Positions 48,328-58,000 of a stretch of 64,000 nt of DNA are shown one piece after another. How positions within the stretch are numbered: the stretch's first letter is position 1; every line of letters begins with the position of its first letter. Below the pieces are notes generated by a model. The model worked only from the letters and a program-made list of their open reading frames with translations, was not told the origin of the DNA and ran no database searches. A program made the position numbers and the translations under genes. This stretch comes from Acetobacter estunensis (GTDB taxonomy: Bacteria; Pseudomonadota; Alphaproteobacteria; Acetobacterales; Acetobacteraceae), in contig NZ_WOTH01000012.1 of the NCBI RefSeq assembly GCF_011516945.1, positions 1 through 64,000 of the forward strand, written 5' to 3'.

Positions 48328-50358
48328 ATGGTCAAGGTTATCGTTGACGGCATTCCGGTCGAGGTTCCCGCTGGGTCTTCCGCGTTGCAGGCGTGTGAGG
48401 CGGCGGGCAAGGAAATCCCACGCTTCTGCTACCACGAGCGTCTGTCGGTCGCGGGTAACTGCCGCATGTGTCTCGTGCAGGTGGCGCGTGCGCCCAAGCC
48501 GGTGGCATCGTGCGGTTTCCCGGTGGGCGAGGGAATGCAGATCTTCACCGACACCGAGACCGTGCGGAAAGCACGGCGGGCGGTGATGGAGTTCCTGCTC
48601 ATCAACCATCCACTCGATTGCCCGATCTGCGATCAGGGGGGCGAGTGCGACCTTCAGGATCAGGCCTACGGGTATGGCAGCGGCATGTCCCGCTACCATG
48701 AAGACAAACGCGCCGTGACCGACAAGAATCTTGGGCCGCTGGTCAAGACGGTGATGACACGCTGCATCCAGTGCACCCGCTGCGTGCGTTTCTCCACGGA
48801 GGTGGCGGGCACGCCAGAGTTGGGCGGTATTTCGCGCGGCGAAAATCTGGAGATCACCACCTATGTCGAGAAAGCACTGACGTCCGAGCTTTCGGGCAAC
48901 CTGATCGACATCTGCCCTGTGGGCGCATTGACGTCGAAGCCTTCGGCCTTTCAGGCGCGGCCGTGGGAATTGAAAAAGACGGACGCCATCGACGTGATGG
49001 ACGCGGTGGGCACCAACATCGTCATTCAGGCGCGGGGCGGCGAAGTTAAGCGCATCGTGCCGCGCATCAATGACGAGGTGAACGAGGAGTGGCTGTCCGA
49101 CAAGGGACGCTTCTCTGTGGATGGCCTCAAGCGTCGTCGTCTCGATCGGCCTTGGGTGCGCGTGCATGGCAAGCTGCATCCGGCTTCGTGGCAGGATGCA
49201 TTCGTGGCCATAGCCAAACGTCTCGAAGGTGTGCCCGGCTCACGGATCGGCGCGATTGTGGGCGATCTGTGCGAGGCCGAGAGCATCATGGCGCTGCGTG
49301 ATCTGATGCACGCGCTCGGTTCAAGCAACCTCGATTGCCGTCAGGATGGTGCGCAATACGATCTGACCGATCGTGCGAACTACATTTTTGCCGATGGCAT
49401 CACGGGCATTGATGAGGCGGACGCGGTGCTGGTCGTGGGCGCGAATGTCCGTCAGGACGCGCCGGTGCTCAATGCGCGCATCCGCAAGCGGTATCTCTCG
49501 CTTGGGCGCGGCGGTCTGCCGATTGGCGTGATCGGCACGCTGCCCTCCGATCCGACATGGGCCTATGAGCCACTTGGCGATGATCCGACGGCGCTGAACG
49601 CGCTGATGGATGGCACGGAAGGCTTCGCCGCGAAGCTCAAGGCGGCCAAGCGGCCTTTGATTATTGTCGGGCAGGAAGTTCTGGTGCGTGAGGATGCGCT
49701 GGCGATCCTCGCCGGGTGCCGCAAAGTGCTGGCAGCGGGTGAGCGGGCGGAAGGCTGGCACGGTTTGAACATCCTGCACACGGCGGCCTCGCGCGTGGCG
49801 GCTCTGGATCTGGGCTTCGTGCCCGGCAATGGCGGCCGCAGCGTGCGCGGGATGCTCAGCGGCGGTGTGGATGTGCTGTGGCTGCTGGGCGCGGATGAGT
49901 TTCCTGTTCACTCCATCAGCCCGGACACGTTCGTGGTCTATCAGGGCCATCATGGGGACGCAGGGGCCGCGCGCGCGGATGTGATTCTGCCGGGTGCGAC
50001 CTACACCGAGAAAGAGGGCACCTGGGTCAACACAGAAGGGCGCGTCCAGCGTGGCTTTCAGGCGGTGTTCCCGCCGGGCGAGGCCAAGGAGGACTGGAAA
50101 ATCCTGCGTGCTGTCTCGGAAGTTCTGGGGGCGACGCTGCCCTATGACACGATTGGCGCATTGCGCGAACGAATGCAGCTTGGCGTTTCATCGGCGGCCG
50201 CTGCGCCTGAGGTAGCCAGTCAGGTGGCGCTCGACGCACGGCCTCTTGTACCGGCAACACACGGATATTACCTGACAAATCCGATCAGCCGGGCCAGTCC
50301 GACCATGAATGAGTGCGCGGCGGTGTATGCGCCGAGTGCGGCTGTAGCGGCGGAGTAG
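48328..50358 (+). CDS. nuoG: NADH-quinone oxidoreductase subunit G
   Basis: This 676-residue iron-sulfur subunit carries the chain from N3 towards NuoI. Ligands are visible in [35 protein letters not shown] and [11 protein letters not shown] molybdopterin-oxidoreductase-like body follows, which is structural in complex I. The length fits the alphaproteobacterial type. ATG 48328 lies 5 bases after nuoF. Confidence 0.96.
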   Translation: MVKVIVDGIPVEVPAGSSALQACEAAGKEIPRFCYHERLSVAGNCRMCLVQVARAPKPVASCGFPVGEGMQIFTDTETVRKARRAVMEFLLINHPLDCPICDQGGECDLQDQAYGYGSGMSRYHEDKRAVTDKNLGPLVKTVMTRCIQCTRCVRFSTEVAGTPELGGISRGENLEITTYVEKALTSELSGNLIDICPVGALTSKPSAFQARPWELKKTDAIDVMDAVGTNIVIQARGGEVKRIVPRINDEVNEEWLSDKGRFSVDGLKRRRLDRPWVRVHGKLHPASWQDAFVAIAKRLEGVPGSRIGAIVGDLCEAESIMALRDLMHALGSSNLDCRQDGAQYDLTDRANYIFADGITGIDEADAVLVVGANVRQDAPVLNARIRKRYLSLGRGGLPIGVIGTLPSDPTWAYEPLGDDPTALNALMDGTEGFAAKLKAAKRPLIIVGQEVLVREDALAILAGCRKVLAAGERAEGWHGLNILHTAASRVAALDLGFVPGNGGRSVRGMLSGGVDVLWLLGADEFPVHSISPDTFVVYQGHHGDAGAARADVILPGATYTEKEGTWVNTEGRVQRGFQAVFPPGEAKEDWKILRAVSEVLGATLPYDTIGALRERMQLGVSSAAAAPEVASQVALDARPLVPATHGYYLTNPISRASPTMNECAAVYAPSAAVAAE

Positions 50359-50362
50359 GAAC

Positions 50363-51385
50363 GTGGCGTATTTTTTCCTCCGTACGCTGATCGGTCAGAT
50401 CATTCTGATCGCTCTTGAAGCGCTGGCGGTGCTGGTGCCGCTGCTGATCGCCGTGGCCTATCTCACGCTGATGGAGCGCAAGGTGATGGCCGCGATGCAG
50501 TTGCGTCGCGGGCCGAACGTGAACGGCATTTTCGGTCTGCTTCAGGCTTTTGCCGACGCGATCAAGATGATCACCAAGGAGACCATCATTCCGGCGGGGG
50601 CCAACAGGTTCCTGTTCCTGTTCGCTCCGTTCCTCACCTTCTCGCTGGCCATGCTGGCCTGGGCGGTGATCCCGACCGGCAGCGGGCTGGCGGTGGCCAA
50701 CATCAATGTGGGTATTCTCTACCTGCTCGCTATTTCCTCGCTGGGGGTTTACGGCACCCTGATCGCGGGCTGGGCGTCCAATTCCAAATACGCCTTTCTC
50801 GGTTCGCTGCGAGCGGCGGCGCAGATGGTGTCCTACGAAGTCTCCATCGGCTTGGTGATCGTCTCGGTACTGCTGGCGGTGGGAAGCCTGAACCTCAATG
50901 ACATCGTGCTGGCGCAGCAGCACATCTGGTTCTGCGTGCCGATGTTCCCGATGTTCATCGTGTTCTTCATCTCGGCGCTGGCCGAGACGGGGCGCGCACC
51001 GTTCGACCTTCCCGAAGGCGAGAGCGAACTGGTGGCTGGCTTCTTCGTGGAATATTCCTCGCTGTCGTTCGGCCTCTTCTTCCTTGGTGAATACGCCAAC
51101 ATGATCCTCATGTCCGGCATGGTCAGCATCCTCTTCCTTGGTGGCTGGTTGCCGCCGCTCGGGATCGCGCCCTTTACATGGGTGCCGGGGCCGCTGTGGT
51201 TCATCGCCAAGATTCTGTTCTGTCTTTTCGTGTTCATCTGGACCCGCGCAACCTTTCCCCGCTTTCGCTACGATCAGCTCATGCGGCTGGGCTGGAAGAT
51301 CTTCCTGCCCATGTCCCTGCTGTGGATGATCGCGACGGCCGGGTTCCTTCTCGCGACGGGCATGTTGCCGCAGGGAGCAAGCTGA
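50363..51385 (+). CDS. nuoH: NADH-quinone oxidoreductase subunit H
   Basis: This 340-residue membrane subunit joins the peripheral arm to the membrane arm and lines the quinone tunnel, with eight predicted helices. Signatures are [20 protein letters not shown] and [27 protein letters not shown]. Translation starts at GTG 50363, preceded by AGTAGGA. It overlaps nuoI by one base. Confidence 0.97.
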   Translation: MAYFFLRTLIGQIILIALEALAVLVPLLIAVAYLTLMERKVMAAMQLRRGPNVNGIFGLLQAFADAIKMITKETIIPAGANRFLFLFAPFLTFSLAMLAWAVIPTGSGLAVANINVGILYLLAISSLGVYGTLIAGWASNSKYAFLGSLRAAAQMVSYEVSIGLVIVSVLLAVGSLNLNDIVLAQQHIWFCVPMFPMFIVFFISALAETGRAPFDLPEGESELVAGFFVEYSSLSFGLFFLGEYANMILMSGMVSILFLGGWLPPLGIAPFTWVPGPLWFIAKILFCLFVFIWTRATFPRFRYDQLMRLGWKIFLPMSLLWMIATAGFLLATGMLPQGAS

Positions 51386-51873
51386 TGGCTGGCATGGACC
51401 GCGCACTGAAGTCTTTTCTTCTGACCGAGATCGTCTCCGGCATGGTTTCGACCTTCAAGACGATGTTCAAGCCGAAGGTCACGCTGAACTATCCCTATGA
51501 AAAGGGACCGCTCTCGCCGCGTTTCCGGGGCGAGCACGCCCTGCGCCGCTACCCCAATGGGGAAGAGCGCTGCATCGCCTGCAAACTGTGCGAGGCGACG
51601 TGCCCGGCGGAGGCCATCACGATCGAGGCCGAGCCGCGCGAGGACGGCTCGCGCCGCACCACGCGCTACGACATCGACATGACCAAGTGCATCTATTGCG
51701 GTCTGTGCGAGGAGGCCTGCCCGGTCGACGCGATCGTGGAAGGGCCGAACTACGAGTTCGCGACCGAGACCCGCGAGGAGTTGATGTACAACAAGGACAA
51801 GCTGCTCGCGAACGGGGACCGCTGGGAAAGCGTGCTGGCACGGAGGCTCGAACTCGATGCGCCGTATCGCTGA
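51385..51873 (+). CDS. nuoI: NADH-quinone oxidoreductase subunit I
   Basis: This 162-residue ferredoxin-like subunit carries clusters N6a and N6b. The two ligand sets [12 protein letters not shown] and [12 protein letters not shown] are intact. The start at 51385 is chosen because it shares a base with the nuoH stop and gives the standard N-terminus; a longer frame begins inside nuoH. Confidence 0.97.
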   Translation: MAGMDRALKSFLLTEIVSGMVSTFKTMFKPKVTLNYPYEKGPLSPRFRGEHALRRYPNGEERCIACKLCEATCPAEAITIEAEPREDGSRRTTRYDIDMTKCIYCGLCEEACPVDAIVEGPNYEFATETREELMYNKDKLLANGDRWESVLARRLELDAPYR

Positions 51874-51915
51874 TCGTCCCGTCATGACGACCTGCTCCAA
51901 GGGAAGGGCGGCCTG

Positions 51916-52656
51916 ATGCTCCAGTTGATCTTCTATGTGTTCGCGACGATCCTTGTCGCTTCTGGCGCGATGGTCATCAGCGCGCGCAATCCGGTTCACT
52001 CGGTGCTGTTCCTGATCCTTGCGTTCTTCAACGCGGCGGGACTGTTCCTGTTGGCCGGGGCCGAGTTCCTCGCGATGATCCTTGTGATCGTCTATGTCGG
52101 CGCGGTCGCGGTGCTGTTCCTCTTCGTGGTGATGATGCTCGACATCGACTTCACGAAGATGCGCGAAGGTTTGCAGAAATACGCGCCGTTCGGGGCGGCG
52201 GTGGGCTGCATCCTGTTCGCGGAACTGGTGATGGCCGGGCTGCACTGGATGTTCTCGCCCGTCATGCCGCTGCCCATCACGGGTGGGCTGGGACAGATGG
52301 GCGGTCCGGTGACCAATACCGGCGCGCTCGGCACGCTGATCTACACGCATTATCTGCTGCTCTTCCAGCTTTGCGGGCTGGTGCTCCTGGTCGCGATGAT
52401 CGGCGCGATTACGCTCACGCTGCGCGACCGTCCGACAGGGCGCCGTCAGATCATCTCGCTTCAGCACGAGCGCAAGCGCGCCGACACGCTGGAGATGATG
52501 GATCTGCCGCTCGGTCAGGGCACGGACGCCAATGGCGGTTTCCTGCGCCCGCATGACTCCTACTACGTCACGGCGGTGCCCGGTTCCTACGGCGTGCCAG
52601 AGGCCGTCGAGGAGGAACACGAGGAACTGGTGGTCCGCGAAGGAGAGGAACGATGA
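51916..52656 (+). CDS. nuoJ: NADH-quinone oxidoreductase subunit J
   Basis: This 246-residue membrane subunit has five helices; its third helix contains the pi-bulge linked to coupling. The core is clear from [25 protein letters not shown] and [29 protein letters not shown]. The soluble C-terminal tail (from about residue 175) is longer than in E. coli. ATG 51916 follows AAGGGAAGGG. Its stop overlaps nuoK by ATGA. Confidence 0.95.
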   Translation: MLQLIFYVFATILVASGAMVISARNPVHSVLFLILAFFNAAGLFLLAGAEFLAMILVIVYVGAVAVLFLFVVMMLDIDFTKMREGLQKYAPFGAAVGCILFAELVMAGLHWMFSPVMPLPITGGLGQMGGPVTNTGALGTLIYTHYLLLFQLCGLVLLVAMIGAITLTLRDRPTGRRQIISLQHERKRADTLEMMDLPLGQGTDANGGFLRPHDSYYVTAVPGSYGVPEAVEEEHEELVVREGEER

Positions 52657-52976
52657 ACGCTGCGATCGCCCAGATCGGGCTTGGTCCCTACCTCACGGTC
52701 AGCGCGGCGCTGCTGGTGCTGGGCGTGTTCGGGATTTTCCTCAACCGCAAGAACATCATCATTATCATGATGTCGATGGAGCTGATCCTGCTCTCGGCCA
52801 ATCTCAACCTCGTGGCGTTTTCGGCCGCTCTGGGGGATCTGTCGGGACAGGTGCTCACGCTGTTCGTGCTGACCATCGCCGCTGCTGAAGCGGCGATCGG
52901 GCTGGCCATTCTCACCGTCTATTTCCGCAACCGTGGCTCGATTCAGGTCGAGGACGTTGCGACGATGAAGGGCTGA
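52653..52976 (+). CDS. nuoK: NADH-quinone oxidoreductase subunit K
   Basis: This 107-residue membrane subunit with three helices carries the buried glutamates of the proton pathway in [17 protein letters not shown] and [15 protein letters not shown]-like context (seen as [17 protein letters not shown]). It is coupled to nuoJ by an ATGA overlap and ends 5 bases before nuoL. Confidence 0.96.
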   Translation: MNAAIAQIGLGPYLTVSAALLVLGVFGIFLNRKNIIIIMMSMELILLSANLNLVAFSAALGDLSGQVLTLFVLTIAAAEAAIGLAILTVYFRNRGSIQVEDVATMKG

Positions 52977-52981
52977 GCACC

Positions 52982-54925
52982 ATGCAAGCCGCACTCATCC
53001 TTTTCTCGATTGCCATTCTTGCCCCTCTGGGTGGCTCCCTGATCGCGGGGCTGTTCGGACGACGCATGGGCGACGGTCCGGCGCAGGCCGTGACCATTGC
53101 CTTCATGCTGGTGGCGACGCTGTGCAGTTATGGCGCGCTTCTGGGCGGTCTGATCGGTGGCGGGATGCCCGGCGTGGCACTGTTGGCGCACTGGGTGGAT
53201 GCGGGGTCGTTCCATGTGAACTGGGCGCTGCGCTTCGACACGCTCTCGATCACCATGGCGGCCATGGTGCTGACAGTCTCGCTGCTCGTGCATGTGTACA
53301 GCCTCGGTTACATGGCGCACGATTCCATGCCGCGGTACCGGTTTTTCTCGTACCTCTCGCTGTTTACCTTCGCCATGCTGATGCTGATCTCGTCCAACGA
53401 CCTGATGCAGCTCTTCTTCGGTTGGGAGGGCGTGGGTCTCGCGAGTTACCTGCTCATTGGCTACTGGTATCAGCGCCCGAGCGCCTGTGCAGCGGCCATC
53501 AAGGCCTTCGTGGTCAATCGTGTGGCGGACCTGTTCTTTCTGGTGGGCATCGGCCTGATCTTCGTGGTGTTCGGCACCATCCAGTATGACGACATCTTCG
53601 CTACCGTGCCGGATCAGGTGAACACGACGTATCATCTGTTCGGCGCCAATCATTCGGTGCTGGAACTGATCGCGACCCTTCTGTTCATCGGGGCGATGGG
53701 CAAGTCGGCGCAGTTGTTCCTGCACACATGGTTGCCGGATGCGATGGAAGGCCCGACGCCGGTCTCCGCCCTGATCCATGCGGCCACCATGGTCACGGCA
53801 GGCGTATTCCTGATGGCGCGCATGTCGCCGCTGGTGGAGTTTGCGCCCGATACGCGCATCTTCATCGTGCTGATCGGGGCGACGACCTGTTTCTTCGCCG
53901 CAACCGTGGGGCTGGTGCAGCCCGACATCAAACGCACGATTGCCTATTCCACCTGTTCGCAGCTTGGCTACATGTTCATGGCGATTGGTGTGGGCGCGTA
54001 TCAGGCGGCGGTGTTCCATCTGACCACGCACGCTTTCTTCAAGGCGCTGCTGTTCCTTGGTGCGGGCTGCGTGATCCATGCTCTTCATGACGAGCAGAAC
54101 ATGTTCCGCATGGGCGGTCTGTGGAAGAAAATCCCCGTGACCTACGCTGTCATGTGGATTGGCAGTCTGGCGCTGGCGGGTGTGTTCCCCTTTGCGGGTT
54201 ACTGGTCCAAGGATGCCATTCTCAACGCCGCATGGGCTTCGCATTCGGGCATCGGCACCTATGGCTGGGTGCTGGGCACGATCACGGCCTTCATCACGGC
54301 GCTGTATAGCTGGCGTCTCATCTTCCTCGTCTTCCACGGTACGCCGCGCGATCAGCACGCACACGATCATGCGCATGAAAGCCCGCCGGTGATGATGGGT
54401 CCGGTGGTGATCCTCTCCATTGGCGCCGTTGTGGCGGGTGTCGTGCTGGCGCCGTTTTATATCGGCGGCAAGCAGGCGGCTTTCTGGAGCGGGGCGATCT
54501 TCAACGCGCCGGGCAACACCATCATGGAGCGTCTTGAGGACGTGCCTGCTCTGATCGGGCTGCTGCCGAGCATCGTGGGGCTTGCTGGCATTGCGCTGGC
54601 CTATGTTCTCTACATCGCCAAACCCGAACTGCCCGCGTCCATCGCCACGTCCTTTCGGCCGATCTACCTTTTTCTGCTCAACAAATGGTATTTCGACGAG
54701 TTGTATGACGTGATCTTCGTTAAGCCCTACGCCTTTATCGCGCGTGTGCTGTGGCGGGGTGTGGATGAAGGCGCGGTGGAGAAGCTGCCCGTCGGGCTGG
54801 CGCGTGCCACCCGCGATACGGCGATTGTCGCTACCCGCACGCAGACCGGCTCGATCGCGGTCTATGCGCTGACCATGCTTGTGGGCCTCGTGGTGCTGGT
54901 CACCACCGTGGTGTTCTTCCAATGA
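52982..54925 (+). CDS. nuoL: NADH-quinone oxidoreductase subunit L
   Basis: This 647-residue antiporter-like subunit forms the distal end of the membrane arm and has the long lateral helix at its C-terminus. Signatures are LFFGWEGVGLASYLLIGYWY, LPDAMEGPTPVSALIHAATMVTAGVFL, and the antiporter lysine region QPDIKRTIAYSTCSQLGYM. It appears full length. Its TGA overlaps an ATG by ATGA, but that ATG opens only a 17-codon frame rather than nuoM. Confidence 0.97.
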   Translation: MQAALILFSIAILAPLGGSLIAGLFGRRMGDGPAQAVTIAFMLVATLCSYGALLGGLIGGGMPGVALLAHWVDAGSFHVNWALRFDTLSITMAAMVLTVSLLVHVYSLGYMAHDSMPRYRFFSYLSLFTFAMLMLISSNDLMQLFFGWEGVGLASYLLIGYWYQRPSACAAAIKAFVVNRVADLFFLVGIGLIFVVFGTIQYDDIFATVPDQVNTTYHLFGANHSVLELIATLLFIGAMGKSAQLFLHTWLPDAMEGPTPVSALIHAATMVTAGVFLMARMSPLVEFAPDTRIFIVLIGATTCFFAATVGLVQPDIKRTIAYSTCSQLGYMFMAIGVGAYQAAVFHLTTHAFFKALLFLGAGCVIHALHDEQNMFRMGGLWKKIPVTYAVMWIGSLALAGVFPFAGYWSKDAILNAAWASHSGIGTYGWVLGTITAFITALYSWRLIFLVFHGTPRDQHAHDHAHESPPVMMGPVVILSIGAVVAGVVLAPFYIGGKQAAFWSGAIFNAPGNTIMERLEDVPALIGLLPSIVGLAGIALAYVLYIAKPELPASIATSFRPIYLFLLNKWYFDELYDVIFVKPYAFIARVLWRGVDEGAVEKLPVGLARATRDTAIVATRTQTGSIAVYALTMLVGLVVLVTTVVFFQ

Positions 54926-54975
54926 GCGCCGTCTTTCCGACTGATCTGATGAACGTCATGGAGTACGGGCGATGA
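54922..54975 (+). pseudogene. nuoM: 17-codon remnant at the nuoM position
   Basis: Between nuoL and nuoN, where nuoM (about 1.5 kb, 500 residues) is expected, only MSAVFPTDLMNVMEYGR remains. Its ATG (54922) overlaps the nuoL TGA and its TGA (54973-54975) overlaps the nuoN ATG (54972), each as ATGA. These are exactly the junctions an intact, coupled nuoM would be expected to have on both sides. The simplest reading is an in-frame internal deletion of nuoM that kept its first and last codons. NuoM is one of three proton-pumping antiporter-like subunits and is required in E. coli. Whether another copy exists outside this window cannot be seen. An assembly error is a possible alternative. Confidence 0.7.
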
Positions 54976-56396
54976 ACTGGATGCTTGCCTTGCCGGAACT
55001 GGTGCTGGCGGTCAGTGGTCTTGTCGTGCTTTCGGGCGGCGTTCTGACGAAGAAGGGCCATGCGTTCCTGCCCACGGCGGCGCTCACCATCGCGGCGTTC
55101 GTGGCGACGATCTTTCTCGTCGGCCTGTCCCCGGATGGCGTGGGGTATCATGGCCTGTTTCAGGTCGATGCCTTCGCGCGTTTCATCAAGGTGCTGGCCC
55201 TGATCGGGGCCATCGTGGCGGTGGCGCTTTCGGTGGGGCATCGCGATGAGGGCCATGAGCTTCCGTTCGAGATGCCGGTGCTGGTGCTGTTCTCCACGCT
55301 GGGCGCGATGGTGATGGCGTCGTCCGCCAGCCTGATGACGCTGTTCGTGGGGCTGGAGTTGTCCTCACTCTCCATCTACGTGCTGTGCGCGATTGAGCGG
55401 GATCGCCCGCAGGCGGCGGAATCCGGACTGAAATATTTCATTCTTGGATCGCTGGCTTCAGGGCTGCTGCTTTACGGCATCTCGCTGGTCTATGGCTTTG
55501 CCGGGACGCTGTCGTACGCGCCCATCGCCGCCGAGATCAACAGTGTGGGCGCGCTGCCGCTGGGTCTGGTGATCGGTGTTGTGTTCATGCTGGTGGGACT
55601 GGCGTTCAAGCTGTCCGCCGTGCCGTTTCATATGTGGACGCCGGATGTCTATCAGGGCGCACCCACGCCCGTGACGGCTTACATGGCGGGTGCGCCGAAA
55701 TTCGCGGCGTTCGCGTTGATCCTGCGTGTGATGAGCGGTCCCTTCGGGGCGATGTCTCCGCGCTGGCAGATCCTCGTGGAAGTGATCGCGGCGATGTCGA
55801 TGCTCTTCGGCTCGTTCGCGGCCATTCCGCAGCACAATATCAAGCGACTGATGGCCTATTCCTCCATCGGGCACATGGGCTACGCCATGATGGGTCTGGC
55901 GGCCGCCTCTCCCGCCGGGACGACGGGCACGCTGGTCTATCTTTCGACCTATCTGGTGATGAACGCGGGCACGTTCGGTGTGATCGAGGCCATGCGGCGT
56001 CGCGGGCAGGAAGTGGACGAGATCTCGGATTTGGCGGGACTTGGTCGCACCAACCCGGGCATGGCGCTGATCCTTGCCATCTGCATGTTCAGCATGGTGG
56101 GCGTGCCGCCTCTGGCCGGGTTCTTCGGCAAGTTCATGGTGTTCGCTGCAGCCTGGCAGGCGGGGCTGTATCCGCTGATCTTCCTCGGTGCGGTCTCTGC
56201 CGTGGTGGGCGCCTATTACTATCTGCGCGTGGTGAAGGTGGCGTGGTTCGATGCGCCAGCGGCACCGTTCGACCGTCCGGCGGCCTCTGTCTCCTTCGTG
56301 TCCATCGCCATGGGACTGGCGACGGTGCTGTTCCTGCTGGGGCTGGGGCCGATCAGCGACGCTGCACGGGCAGCGGCCATGGCGCTCGTTGGCTGA
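54972..56396 (+). CDS. nuoN: NADH-quinone oxidoreductase subunit N
   Basis: This 474-residue antiporter-like subunit sits next to NuoK in the membrane arm. It is NuoN and not NuoM, as judged by MTLFVGLELSSLSIYVLCA, RPQAAESGLKYFILGSLASGLLLYG, FHMWTPDVYQGAPTPVTAYMA and QHNIKRLMAYSSIGHMGYAMMG. It has the expected 13-14 helices and ends normally. The start is coupled to the 17-codon remnant. The birA gene begins 7 bases after its stop. Confidence 0.96.
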   Translation: MNWMLALPELVLAVSGLVVLSGGVLTKKGHAFLPTAALTIAAFVATIFLVGLSPDGVGYHGLFQVDAFARFIKVLALIGAIVAVALSVGHRDEGHELPFEMPVLVLFSTLGAMVMASSASLMTLFVGLELSSLSIYVLCAIERDRPQAAESGLKYFILGSLASGLLLYGISLVYGFAGTLSYAPIAAEINSVGALPLGLVIGVVFMLVGLAFKLSAVPFHMWTPDVYQGAPTPVTAYMAGAPKFAAFALILRVMSGPFGAMSPRWQILVEVIAAMSMLFGSFAAIPQHNIKRLMAYSSIGHMGYAMMGLAAASPAGTTGTLVYLSTYLVMNAGTFGVIEAMRRRGQEVDEISDLAGLGRTNPGMALILAICMFSMVGVPPLAGFFGKFMVFAAAWQAGLYPLIFLGAVSAVVGAYYYLRVVKVAWFDAPAAPFDRPAASVSFVSIAMGLATVLFLLGLGPISDAARAAAMALVG

Positions 56397-56403
56397 GGGG
56401 CGC

Positions 56404-57195
56404 GTGACGGACGGGGCTTTCGGCCCGGTTCCATTGGGTTGGCGGTTCGAGGTGTATGACGAACTGCCCTCCACCTCCGATTTATGTGTCGAGCGGGCAG
56501 ATGGAGGCGAAGGCGGCTGCCTCGCGGTCCTTGCCCGTCGTCAGACGAAAGCGCGAGGCAGCCGGGGGCGTTCGTGGTCCGATCCGGGCGAAAGCTTGGC
56601 GCTTTCCGTTCTGTTGCGGCCGGAAGAGGCGGAGCGAGCGCGTCCCGATATATGGCCGTTTCTTGCGGCTCTGGCGTTTCACGATGCTCTGGGAGGCGAG
56701 CGCTCCAGTTCCCGGCTGCGCATCAAATGGCCCAATGACATTCTGTACGATGGCCGCAAGCTGGGCGGCATCCTGATCGAGACCGGCGGCGGAGCGTCCC
56801 CGTGGGTGGTGATCGGGTTTGGTGGAAACCTGACATCTTCGCCCGCTGTGCCGGGCCGACGGCTGGCGTGTCTGGGGGAGTTTCGGGTGGACTGCGCGCC
56901 CGAACCTCTGGCGCTACGGCTGCTGGAGGCGCTGGACGTGTGGCGGACGGTTCTGGCGCAGAAAGGCGTGGCGGCTCTCCATGCCGCGTGGCTTGCGCGC
57001 GGGCTGCCCCTTGGCTCGCCTCTTGTGGTTCGGGGCATGGGAACCTATGCTGAAGGCCTTTTCATGGGCATTGGAGAGGGCGGGGAACTGCTCCTTGATT
57101 GCAACGGCAAGGTGGAGCGTGTGATTACCGGTGATGTCCTCTTTGGCAATCACGTGACAAACGAAGTGGGTTCCGGTCGTGCTGCTGGTCATTGA
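56404..57195 (+). CDS. birA: Biotin--[acetyl-CoA-carboxylase] ligase
   Basis: This 263-residue ligase attaches biotin to carboxylase carrier protein. It has no N-terminal helix-turn-helix, so it is not a repressor. Motifs are [12 protein letters not shown], the biotin loop [16 protein letters not shown], and the core [19 protein letters not shown]. The translation start is uncertain: GTG 56404 lies just after GAGGGG, with a TTG overlapping the nuoN stop as an alternative. It probably belongs to the nuo transcript and overlaps coaX by 17 bases. Confidence 0.88.
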   Translation: MTDGAFGPVPLGWRFEVYDELPSTSDLCVERADGGEGGCLAVLARRQTKARGSRGRSWSDPGESLALSVLLRPEEAERARPDIWPFLAALAFHDALGGERSSSRLRIKWPNDILYDGRKLGGILIETGGGASPWVVIGFGGNLTSSPAVPGRRLACLGEFRVDCAPEPLALRLLEALDVWRTVLAQKGVAALHAAWLARGLPLGSPLVVRGMGTYAEGLFMGIGEGGELLLDCNGKVERVITGDVLFGNHVTNEVGSGRAAGH

Positions 57196-57991
57196 CGCTG
57201 GCAACACCAACGTCGTCTTTGCCGTGGATGACGGCGAAAAATGGCGCGGCACATGGCGCATCTCGATGCAGACCGCGCGGACCACGGACGAATACGCTGT
57301 CTGGCTGCTGACCCTGCTGCACAATGAAGGTCTCTCGCCTCGTGACATCACCGGTGCCGCCATTGGAACGGTGGTGCCGGCCGCGCTTTATCACCTGCGG
57401 CAGCTTTGCCGGCAGTATTTCGAGGTCGAGCCGCTTATTGCCTCGCCGCGGCTGGACTGGGGGTTTTCGATTGCGCTGGACAACCCGCAGGAAGTGGGCG
57501 TGGACCGGCTGCTCAACGGATTGGCGGCGCACAGGCTGTATGGCGGTCCGCTTGTGGTGATCGACTTTGGCACGGCTACGACGTTCGATGTCGTGGGAGG
57601 AGATGGAACCTATTGCGGCGGCGTGATCGCGCCGGGCATCAATCTTTCGGTGGAGGCGCTGCATACGGCGGCGGCGCGTCTGCCACGCATCGGAATTGGA
57701 CGGCCCGAAGGCGGGCTGGTGATCGGGCGGAACACGAACATGGCCATGCGGTCGGGCGTGTTCTGGGGGTATATCGGACTGGTCGAGGGGATTGTTGAGA
57801 GGATCCGCAAGGAATTCGGGGCATCCATGAAGGTGCTTGCGACCGGCGGTCTGGCTCCGCTCTTTTCGGAAGGCACACGTATCTTCGATCACATCGATCC
57901 TGAACTGACCATCAATGGATTGCGGTTTCTGGCCGAACGTAACCCGGAACCGCCACTGCACAACGCATCTGACATCACACAAGAAGGATGA
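57179..57991 (+). CDS. coaX: Type III pantothenate kinase
   Basis: This 270-residue kinase phosphorylates pantothenate in the first step of coenzyme A synthesis. The ATP motif [11 protein letters not shown] is at residues 6-16; pantothenate and dimer motifs follow as [12 protein letters not shown] and [13 protein letters not shown], then [11 protein letters not shown]. Translation starts at GTG 57179 inside the end of birA. The birA-coaX-rnj order is common in alphaproteobacteria. Confidence 0.94.
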   Translation: MLLVIDAGNTNVVFAVDDGEKWRGTWRISMQTARTTDEYAVWLLTLLHNEGLSPRDITGAAIGTVVPAALYHLRQLCRQYFEVEPLIASPRLDWGFSIALDNPQEVGVDRLLNGLAAHRLYGGPLVVIDFGTATTFDVVGGDGTYCGGVIAPGINLSVEALHTAAARLPRIGIGRPEGGLVIGRNTNMAMRSGVFWGYIGLVEGIVERIRKEFGASMKVLATGGLAPLFSEGTRIFDHIDPELTINGLRFLAERNPEPPLHNASDITQEG

Positions 57992-58000
57992 CCTGACGAT

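Noticed and set aside
54922-54975. Reading the 17-codon frame as a genuine small complex I peptide
   Set aside because: No known complex I subunit has this size or sequence, and the position and double ATGA overlaps are better explained as a nuoM remnant.
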